Assembly (NCBI GenBank): GCA_035651635.1
Contig: DASRFK010000199.1
Coordinates: 1 to 27,650 of the forward strand
DNA: 27,650 bases
Source: JANXQE01 sp035651635
Lineage (GTDB): Bacteria > Verrucomicrobiota > Verrucomicrobiia > Limisphaerales > UBA8199
Direction of reading: 5' to 3'
Position 1 is the first letter of the stretch. Every line of letters begins with the position of its first letter. Of the stretch, positions 1-5,798 are shown one piece after another. The translations under genes and the position numbers were made by a program. The notes beneath the pieces were generated by a model that saw nothing but the letters and a program-made list of their open reading frames with translations, had not been told where the DNA came from and searched no databases.

Positions 1-1
1 C

Positions 2-388
2 GCCGATCACGATTTCATCAAGCAACGGTATGTTCCAATCGCCGATGACTTCTGGGTATTGGGAAAAACTCTCTCGGCCGGCGGCGGCACCTTTGAAGTT
101 TATCACCGTGGCCGATACCGCGTTTCGACGTTAAAGGGTTCGGACCTCGATGGCACCTACGCCTTAGGCCTGAAAGGCATCATGACGCCTGAAGATCCCG
201 GCACCCTTCAAGGCACATTGGACGGCGCGCCGCTGACGAACAAGCCGATCGAATTATGCGAGGGAACGCACCGGATCGAATGTGGCACCGATTGCCAGCC
301 CGCGGTGGTTTGGATGGGACCGAAACTGGACCGAATTCACCGGATTGGCCCGGGTGACCACCGGCAGCTGTTCGTGAACTGGTACTGA
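2..388 (+). CDS. C-terminal part of an unidentified protein (5' truncated)
   Basis: The frame is open from the left edge of the window to a TGA at 386-388, giving at least 128 residues, so the real start lies upstream; the first in-window start-like codon (TTG at 59) is not the true start. The visible part reads as a soluble domain with many Gly, Asp and aromatic residues, three cysteines (in LCEGTHRIECGTDCQP) and the tail RQLFVNWY. There is no membrane segment in the visible part. It could be the periplasmic C-terminal domain of a membrane protein such as a glycosyltransferase, but that is only an impression from general sequence character. I do not recognise the family. It converges on the YlbF-like gene, with 12 bp between the two stop codons. 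Confidence 0.6.
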   Translation, partial: ADHDFIKQRYVPIADDFWVLGKTLSAGGGTFEVYHRGRYRVSTLKGSDLDGTYALGLKGIMTPEDPGTLQGTLDGAPLTNKPIELCEGTHRIECGTDCQPAVVWMGPKLDRIHRIGPGDHRQLFVNWY

Positions 389-400
389 GCCGCTCGCCTC

Positions 401-820
401 TCAGTGGCTATGCCCGCAGCCGCAGCCGTGGCCGCAGGAACCGCCGCTCATTTCATCTTCCGTCGGCAGCCGACCCAGCTCGAGGGTTTTGTTGACGTAC
501 TGGTGGACCGATTGCTGCAGGTTATGCAGTTCTTCCTGGGCATCGAGGAAACCCCGTGCCACCGGGTTTTTCATCAAGCCATCCCGGTGCTGCTCGAAAT
601 CAGCGATTTCCTCGCCGCTCAGGGCCACGGCCATCTGCTGTTTTTGCTGCAGCGCCTGGCCTTTCTGCACCAGATCGTCGTATTCCGTTCTGGTCTTTTC
701 GTCACCCATAAACGCATCGATCCGCTGGCGAATGGATTGCATGCTGGGCTGCTCCAGAATGGTCTGGCACAGCTCACGGGTTTTTTGCATCACCGGCGAT
801 TCTTCGATGGTCGTTTGCAT
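401..820 (-). CDS. YlbF/YmcA-like family protein with a Cys/His-rich tail
   Basis: The protein has 139 residues from ATG at 820; the frame extends further upstream, but the alternative start at 889 adds an unlikely Cys/Trp/His-rich leader. The body is all-helical and hydrophilic (KTRELCQTILEQPSMQSIRQ, then a Gln-rich helix and PVARGFLDAQEELHNLQQ), which fits the YlbF/YmcA (com_ylbF) fold. In Bacillus, YlbF and YmcA form part of the Y-complex that modulates RNase Y and hence mRNA turnover. The C-terminus ends in a short Gly/Cys/His cluster (GGSCGHGCGCGHSH) that could bind a metal. Whether this protein acts on RNA decay here is inference. No Shine-Dalgarno sequence is visible upstream of 820; the inner Met at 793 is a possible later start. 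Confidence 0.72.
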   Translation of the reverse strand: MQTTIEESPVMQKTRELCQTILEQPSMQSIRQRIDAFMGDEKTRTEYDDLVQKGQALQQKQQMAVALSGEEIADFEQHRDGLMKNPVARGFLDAQEELHNLQQSVHQYVNKTLELGRLPTEDEMSGGSCGHGCGCGHSH

Positions 821-1312
821 AATCAAATTTGGATCGTGATGGCGCCGGCAGCTCTGCCAATTAGCGTCAGCGCCATCAATACACCACATTAGCCCGCAAA
901 ATGCAAACGTCCAAAAAACAGCGATGAAGGGGGTTGAACCGCGGATTTCACGGGTTTCGCGGACTGGCTCACAAGCGGCGGGGCGCTTTTCCCCTCACTT
1001 GCGCGGCACTTCGCGGATCCGGGATTGCCGCAAGAGAACGGAAATAACTCAGGGAAATCGGGATTTCCTTTGCGATCTTAGCGATTTTTTGCGGCGTCTC
1101 CTGGTTCACGTCGCGAAAGGTCCCAATTCGCTGTACATTTTCCGCTTTTTCGCGGCACAACTTATTCACGACGCCGCTACGCCGTCTCATTTTGGCGGTG
1201 AATAAAAGTTTGGGCCGGGGTACCTACCCCACGCTTTCAGCGGAGTTTTTCGAAGATTTCGGCCATCCGTTGGACGATGACTTCGGTGAATAACCCTGTG
1301 CATAAGTAAACG
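821..1312. other. Intergenic region without a credible gene
   Basis: Short open frames occur on both strands (for example 924-1205 + and 969-1190 -), but their translations are Arg/Ser-rich, have no family look and overlap each other. Around 935-965 the DNA has a degenerate repeat of the AACCGCGGATTTCACGGG kind, related in style to the segment near 24541. A near-palindrome GGGGTACCTACCCC lies at 1217-1230. The leader and promoter of the large RNA should lie at the right end; TTGGAC at 1270-1275 is a possible -35, but no convincing -10 follows at the right distance. Confidence 0.5.
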
Positions 1313-2214
1313 TTGTTGGCTTTGAAAGTTTTGATAAGCTGTCCCCAGTTCATTGAAAGAGCTGAGACCGGCGGCGGCGGTCAACAGATTGTCGCCAAAA
1401 GTTTCAAGGATAATCCCAGGTGACTGGGGAAAGGGTGAGTCAGGCTGGTTGGCTCATCCCCTCATAAACCGGACCGTAAGGTTCGGCAGCGGAGGCAGGA
1501 TTCACCAGTTCCTCTGGCAGCGTTCGCGCGCTGTCAGTCACGCGAAAAGGAACTGCGCGGTTAAGAGCGATGAGAAACCGCTCCGAACCGAGTCAAGTAA
1601 CCTGAAGAAGTTTCGAATCCAGGTGAATGGCAGTTACCCAGAGGGTATCCGGTTGCTACTGTGCATCAGCACGGGCGAACGACTCTGGCGGTCTCAATTC
1701 GAGGTCAGCCAAAGGAAAGACGCCGAAAGGCGGGACAAAGTGAGCGTTCGCACCGGGAAGGACACGCGGCCTCGGCAGGACCCGTGAAAACCTTCCGAAA
1801 CGCCGGCGATAGTAAAAACGCTACCGCTGGCTTGTGAATGAAAGGCAACCTGAGAGTGAAGAGGCGAGACCCGTGGCACGAGGTGAACGCACTGTCAAAA
1901 ACAGTGGCCGACCTCGCGCTAAGTGGTCAAGACGCGGACCTACAGTCACAGGCGTGTCTTGGCCTGGTTCGTAGGCCGGTGGCGCAACCACCAGCCCAAG
2001 CGAGCTGAAAAGCCTCACTCGAAATCCAGTCGCCGCGAGACGCTGGACGGCCCTGCTACGAGGCCGAAAACTCCGCTTGCCGTGGAGAATAGCGTCGGGA
2101 AGCTGGCAGCCCTGCCTTGCGGGGCGCCCAATGCCAGCCCGGGAAAGAGAGCTTGGCGCACTCCCATCCCCCATTTGGTCCCTGCTCGGCCGCGAGGCCG
2201 GGCGGGGACTTTAT
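1313..2214 (+). ncRNA. Candidate large structured non-coding RNA, family unknown (about 900 nt)
   Basis: No reading frame here looks like protein, but the + strand holds a dense series of helices. Those seen are: 1320-1333/1396-1409 (14 pairs, one mismatch); 1415-1428 (5 bp, GUGA loop); 1433-1441/1451-1459; 1469-1486 (7 bp, GUAA loop); 1506-1513/1548-1555, enclosing 1514-1522/1529-1537; 1635-1639/1643-1647; 1661-1672; 1675-1685/1742-1751 (10 bp, one bulge), enclosing 1721-1732 (GAAA loop); 1756-1761/1791-1796, enclosing 1763-1786; 1802-1831; 1876-1884/1911-1919, enclosing 1890-1906 (perfect 6 bp); 1925-1935/1952-1964; 1978-1992; 2048-2065; 2071-2087; and 2102-2108/2132-2138, enclosing 2109-2115/2119-2125. 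It closes with the terminator at 2178-2214, which sets the strand. Size and style recall GOLLD, ROOL or OLE RNAs, but I see none of their motifs, and no group II intron domain V, tmRNA, SRP or rRNA signature. The 5' end is approximate. Existence as a stable RNA is inference. Confidence 0.7.
2178..2214 (+). terminator. Strong intrinsic terminator ending the large RNA
   Basis: Positions 2178-2191 pair with 2196-2209 over 14 contiguous base pairs (two G-T wobbles) around a GCGA tetraloop, followed by TTTATGTTTTA. The T-rich run is present only on the + strand side, so transcription from the left ends here. It separates the RNA from cysK, which starts 200 bp downstream. Confidence 0.8.
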
Positions 2215-2227
2215 GTTTTATGCCGGC

Positions 2228-2296
2228 GGGCCTTGGGCTCAGTTCGCACTTTTCCCACCCGCAAGTCCGGAAAAAGTGTCACATTGCCCAAGGCCC
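2228..2296. repeat. Long imperfect palindrome between the RNA terminator and cysK
   Basis: GGGCCTTGGGC at 2228-2238 pairs perfectly with GCCCAAGGCCC at 2286-2296 (11 bp). Inside it, CACTTTTCC at 2247-2255 pairs with GGAAAAAGTG at 2269-2278 with one bulged A. It could be a small repeat element, a separate short structured RNA or a back-up terminator; no T-run follows on either side. A 6-bp hairpin (AGGGCC 2353-2358 with GGCCCT 2370-2375) lies further on in the presumed cysK leader. Confidence 0.6.
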
Positions 2297-2323
2297 TGCT
2301 TAAACCTGAGCATCCGACTCATC

Positions 2324-2351
2324 TTACCGATAAATTGCGCTTGCCTAAAAT
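2324..2351 (+). promoter_or_regulatory. Possible sigma70 promoter for cysK
   Basis: TTACCG (2324-2329) and TAAAAT (2346-2351) are separated by 16 bp. The -10 hexamer is good and the -35 moderate. The -10 overlaps a short palindrome, CCTAAAATTAGG (2344-2355). The placement would give a leader of about 55 nt containing the 2353-2375 hairpin. Confidence 0.28.
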
Positions 2352-2413
2352 TAGGGCCTGTCGGAGATTGGCCCTCGTTCACTGGATTGACCTAAACAAA
2401 ACCTTTTTGATTT

Positions 2414-3397
2414 ATGGGACGCATTTACAACAACATCGTCGAAACTGTGGGGCGTACGCCGTTGGTTCGGTTGAATCGGGTGACTGAAGGAGTCCCGGCA
2501 ACCGTCCTGCTCAAATGCGAGTTCTTCAATCCGCTGGGCAGCGTGAAAGACCGGATTGGAATGTCGATGATCGAAGATGCCGAGCGGCGTGGAATACTCA
2601 AAAAAGAAACCGTGATCATCGAGCCTACCAGCGGCAACACCGGCATTGCCTTGGCCTTTGTTGCGGCTGCCAAGGGATACCAGCTTATCCTGACCATGCC
2701 CGAGACGATGTCGCTCGAACGACGAACCCTGCTGGCGATGCTCGGTGCCAAGTTGGTCCTGACGCCCGGGACCGAAGGCATGAAAGGGGCCATCGCCAAA
2801 GCCGAGCAATTGGCCAAGGAAACACCGAATTCATGGATCCCGCAGCAATTTGAGAATCCCGCCAATCCTGAAATCCATAAGCATACGACCGCCGAGGAGA
2901 TTTGGGAGGACACGGATGGCAAGGTGGACATTTTAATCTCGGCAGTGGGCACTGGCGGAACAATCACCGGTTGCTGCGAAGTTATTAAGCCCCGTAAACC
3001 TTCGTTCCAGGCCATCGCTGCGGAGCCGAAAGACTCGCCCGTAATCTCGCAGTGCCTCGCGGGCCAGCCCCTTAAACCTGGGCCTCACAAGATTCAGGGC
3101 ACCGGCGCCGGGTTTATTCCCAAGAACCTGCATTTAAAGGATTCCAAGGGTAATGCGCAAATTGTCGAGTGCGTCCAGGTCACCAACGATGATGCGTTCA
3201 ACATGGCCCGGCGTTTGGCAAAAGAAGAGGGCATCCTGGCCGGTATTTCTTCGGGAGCGAACGTGTGGGCGGCGGTCGAGGTGGCGAAACGTCCCGAGAA
3301 CAAAGGCAAAACGATTGTGACCATCGCCTGTTCGACGGGTGAACGTTACCTGAGCACGCCGCTGGCTGCAGAGGCTCGCGCGCAAGTTGGCGGGTGA
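2414..3397 (+). CDS. cysK: Cysteine synthase (O-acetylserine sulfhydrylase)
   Basis: The 327-residue PLP enzyme is expected to make L-cysteine from O-acetylserine and sulfide in the cytoplasm. Family marks are in order: RTPLVRLNR near residue 14, the PLP-lysine motif GSVKDRIG with Lys45, the substrate loop PTSGNTGIAL at 71-80, the phosphate-binding GTGGTITG at 179-186, EGILAGISSGA in the C-terminal half, and STGERYLST near the end. Length is normal for CysK/CysM type enzymes (about 300-330). The start ATG at 2414 directly precedes the conserved N-terminal helix; no clear ribosome site is visible. It stands alone, with the large RNA upstream and an M23 peptidase gene converging on it. Whether the structured DNA upstream regulates it is unknown, because a strong terminator lies in between. 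Confidence 0.95.
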   Translation: MGRIYNNIVETVGRTPLVRLNRVTEGVPATVLLKCEFFNPLGSVKDRIGMSMIEDAERRGILKKETVIIEPTSGNTGIALAFVAAAKGYQLILTMPETMSLERRTLLAMLGAKLVLTPGTEGMKGAIAKAEQLAKETPNSWIPQQFENPANPEIHKHTTAEEIWEDTDGKVDILISAVGTGGTITGCCEVIKPRKPSFQAIAAEPKDSPVISQCLAGQPLKPGPHKIQGTGAGFIPKNLHLKDSKGNAQIVECVQVTNDDAFNMARRLAKEEGILAGISSGANVWAAVEVAKRPENKGKTIVTIACSTGERYLSTPLAAEARAQVGG

Positions 3398-3440
3398 CGA
3401 AAGATCCGAAGGTCGAAATCCGAAACTCGAAGGAAGCCCC
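3398..3440. repeat. Degenerate CGAAATCCGAAACTCGAA-type intergenic repeat
   Basis: Directly after the cysK stop codon, the DNA reads as loosely repeated GAAATCCGAAACTCGAAGG units. The same wording (AAATCCGAAACTCGAA) returns at 26592-26607, so this is a dispersed intergenic repeat of the genome. The remaining gap to 3528 holds nothing I recognise. Confidence 0.55.
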
Positions 3441-3528
3441 GGCGACTTGGAGCGTACGCGAACGTCGAGGCCTTGGCTCCCTTGCGCCTGCCTCGCCCGC
3501 ACCCCGGAGGGCGCCGGACTGGTTTTAG

Positions 3529-5145
3529 TTACGGACTTTGTTTCAGGCGATAGAACCTGGATCCCGAAGCGTTCGTAGTAATCTGGTTACGTGCGCCTAC
3601 CACCACAGGAGAGGTGCCCAGTGTCTGCCAATCGTTGGTTGAAAGGTCGCTTAAGCTTTGGAGCACATAAGCGGCCGCAGACGTTGGCCAGGAAATCACC
3701 ACGTTGGGCCCTGACGAAAGCTGGACGGTCAATTGTGGCCCTAAACCACCAATAACAGTCTGGATTGTTACCGGAGGTCCATAAGCCGTGCCGTCGAAAG
3801 GCGCGGCGGTGCAACTCAAGACGGACCCAGGAGCTGCCATCCCGTGGGGAATCGCGTCCGAATGGGCGGCGGAAGTCACGTCGCGAATCATTGTGTCGTT
3901 GACGCTCCACTGGTAGCGGTAACGCATTAGATCGTAATCGAGATCCTCGAGGAGGGGAACGGTTAAGCGCATGAAAACGACATCGTTGGTACCCGGGGAA
4001 GGGGGATCAAAGGCTGCAGCGACGGCGTTGGGGGCATGATTTGTGGGCGCTGCTCCAGCATCAATGACCAAAAATGGGGCGCGCACCATTACTTGCCCGT
4101 CGATGGATAGTTCGAGAGTCCAGGTGCCGCTGGTATCCAGGGCCAGGGTGTACCAGATGTACCAAGTGGCATAGCGATAAGGCGAGGTATTATTAAACGC
4201 TTGAGTGGCGGAATCGAAGAACTGCGTATTATCCGGCCGAAGGTACCGCGCGCGCCAGGTGCTGTTGGCGGGTTGGTTATGGAGGACAAACCACGCGCCC
4301 ACCGGCACGGCGTCGGTGCCCCGAACGAACGTGCCCACCCGAGGCGGATCATAGGGAAAGAAGGAGCCGTCGGGAATGCCCGCGGCGTTATGCATGCCGA
4401 AATCCTCCATCCACAGGTCGCGACGGATGGGAAGCTGATTGACCCAGTCGCTGGCCCCCGCACGGCAGGTGCCTGCTGAGGGTTCGAAATAAGTTCCGTT
4501 GTGGCGAGACTCGAAATGCAGATGCGGACCGGTGCTGCTGCCGCTGCTGCCGGCCAGGCCGATTTGGGTTCCGGCCTTTACTACTTGATTGCTCACCACC
4601 GTGATGCTGCCGCGGCGCAAATGATAGTACCAGGTGTATTGCGTGCCCCCATGATAGATCACGACGTAGTTGGCGGGTTGGTTGCCCTGGCTGGTGTTCC
4701 GGTCGAATTCCCAATCATGAGCAGTGACTACTGTTCCATCCAAAGCGGCAAAAACCGGCACCCCGATATCCATCTCGCCGAACGAGCGCAGGTCGATATC
4801 GTGCCCGGTATGGCCATCATAGGTCCAATCGGTGCAATCCCAATCCAGGATGCCAGTGGTCGCATCGAGATCGACGTAATTGTTGATGAAACGATCGTCC
4901 CACATCGTTCCGGCAATGGGCACAAAGGGATAGCTGATGATGCCATTCTCCCCTTGAGGCCTGGGACCGGAGCGCGCGGCCAATACTTCGATTTGCTGTG
5001 CCTCGTTTGGTGGAACGCAATTCAAAATCTGGCTTGCCCGCGGACCGCCGCCAAAATGGGGTTGGGAGAAACCTCGCAGTGCCTGAAAAAAGGTAACGAG
5101 TACGAGGCAAAAAGACCAGGGCCATGACCGGTTACTTGGGCTCAT
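3529..5145 (-). CDS. Secreted M23-family metallopeptidase with C-terminal surface domain
   Basis: The 538-residue protein starts with a signal peptide (Arg6, hydrophobic stretch at about 9-20, likely cleaved near GFSQ). Residues about 105-225 form an M23 (LytM/lysostaphin-like) domain: HTGHD (His112, Asp116), YYHL with His175 and HLHFE (His208, His210) are the expected zinc ligands and catalytic histidines. M23 enzymes cut peptide bridges of peptidoglycan, so this probably acts in the periplasm or outside the cell. The next 240 residues look like beta-sandwich domains. The tail, from about residue 470, has the pattern VVISWP...YVLQSLSDL...W...SRFYRL, a C-terminal module seen on many secreted verrucomicrobial proteins, probably used in export or surface attachment (inference). 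It converges on cysK. Confidence 0.88.
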   Translation of the reverse strand: MSPSNRSWPWSFCLVLVTFFQALRGFSQPHFGGGPRASQILNCVPPNEAQQIEVLAARSGPRPQGENGIISYPFVPIAGTMWDDRFINNYVDLDATTGILDWDCTDWTYDGHTGHDIDLRSFGEMDIGVPVFAALDGTVVTAHDWEFDRNTSQGNQPANYVVIYHGGTQYTWYYHLRRGSITVVSNQVVKAGTQIGLAGSSGSSTGPHLHFESRHNGTYFEPSAGTCRAGASDWVNQLPIRRDLWMEDFGMHNAAGIPDGSFFPYDPPRVGTFVRGTDAVPVGAWFVLHNQPANSTWRARYLRPDNTQFFDSATQAFNNTSPYRYATWYIWYTLALDTSGTWTLELSIDGQVMVRAPFLVIDAGAAPTNHAPNAVAAAFDPPSPGTNDVVFMRLTVPLLEDLDYDLMRYRYQWSVNDTMIRDVTSAAHSDAIPHGMAAPGSVLSCTAAPFDGTAYGPPVTIQTVIGGLGPQLTVQLSSGPNVVISWPTSAAAYVLQSLSDLSTNDWQTLGTSPVVVGARNQITTNASGSRFYRLKQSP

Positions 5146-5192
5146 GCCAAAACGATAATTTGGCGGGACCTGGTGTCAATCTCCCTGCAAGT

Positions 5193-5209
5193 GTCGGGCG
5201 CAGCCCGAC
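5193..5209. repeat. Short perfect palindrome between M23 gene and rnpB
   Basis: GTCGGGC-GCA-GCCCGAC forms a 7-bp perfect stem with a three-base loop in the divergent gap between the M23 gene and rnpB. It resembles the short REP-like palindromes elsewhere in the window. No T-run follows. The rest of 5146-5344 should hold the rnpB promoter, but I cannot point to a convincing one. Confidence 0.45.
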
Positions 5210-5344
5210 GGTACCTGTGGAGGCTCGGAATCTTCGGGTATCCCTTGTCACCAGGGCCGCCGGGGCGAAAGGACATCGGGCAACATCGGTGCTATCGGTG
5301 CTCCCGGGGATTGAGATCGTAGTCGGCCGGGGCTATACTCCCAC

Positions 5345-5793
5345 TGATTTTGGAAAGGCGGAGAATCGCTTTCTCCGGGGCAACTCGGGGGAGGAGGAAA
5401 GTCCGAACACCAAAGGGCGCGATGCCGCGTAACCTGGAACATGATTCCGGGATATACGCGGGAAGGCATGCCGCGAGGCATCCTGACGGATAGTGCCACA
5501 GAAAACAAACCGCCGGGGACGTGCTCGCACGGCTTCGGTAAGGGTGAAAAGGTGGGGTAAGAGCCCACCGCTCCGGGCGCAAGCCAGGAGGCACGGAAAA
5601 CCCCATCGGGTGCAAGGCCAAATAGGGGACCCCGGAGCTGCCCGCTCCATGTTTCGCAGTGCGAAACGGGTTCCGGGTACCGGCTGCTGAGACAAATGAT
5701 TCTCTCCTCAGCCCTTTGCCAAACTGGTGATTCCGCGCCGGTTTGGCAAAGGGTTGAGCAGACAGAATTCGGCTTACAGCCTTTCCAAAATCA
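5345..5793 (+). ncRNA. rnpB: RNase P RNA, bacterial type A
   Basis: This is the catalytic RNA that trims tRNA 5' leaders together with RnpA. Conserved cores are present in order: GAGGAAAGTCCGAACACC (about 5393-5410), ACAGAAAACAAACCGCC (about 5499-5515), GGTAAGGGTGAAAAGGTGGG followed by GTAAGAGCCCACC (about 5537-5570), AAGGCCAAATAGGG (about 5612-5625) and ACAGAATTCGGCTTACAG (5762-5779). Helix P1 fixes the ends: 5345-5359 pairs perfectly over 15 bp with 5779-5793. P2 is GGAGAATC near 5361 with GATTCTCTCC near 5698. Between P2 and the 3' core lies a 21-bp hairpin (5707-5727 with 5738-5758), an extended P19-type helix. No intrinsic terminator is seen after P1, and a protein gene ends on the other strand only 5 bp away. 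Confidence 0.96.
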
Positions 5794-5798
5794 CTCTA

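Noticed and set aside
404..892. Open frames on the + strand over the YlbF-like gene (404-892 and 489-839)
   Set aside because: They are antisense shadows; only the minus-strand product has a recognisable family pattern and helix periodicity.
1601..1623. T-loop-like TTTCGAATCC suggesting a tRNA
   Set aside because: The flanking five bases on each side do not pair as a T stem and no acceptor or anticodon arm can be drawn.
1313..2214. Group II intron, group I intron, tmRNA, SRP RNA or rRNA fragment
   Set aside because: No domain V with its catalytic triad region, no GUGYG start, no intron-encoded protein, no tmRNA reading frame or tRNA-like ends, and no conserved rRNA segments were seen.
2387..2415. 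TTGACC as -35 of a promoter immediately before cysK
   Set aside because: The matching -10 position would overlap the start codon, and the hexamer there (ATTTAT) is weak.
924..2487. Several open frames of 60-144 codons on both strands in 924-2487
   Set aside because: They overlap each other and translate helix-forming RNA sequence into Arg/Pro/Ser-rich chains without any family pattern; none has a supported start.
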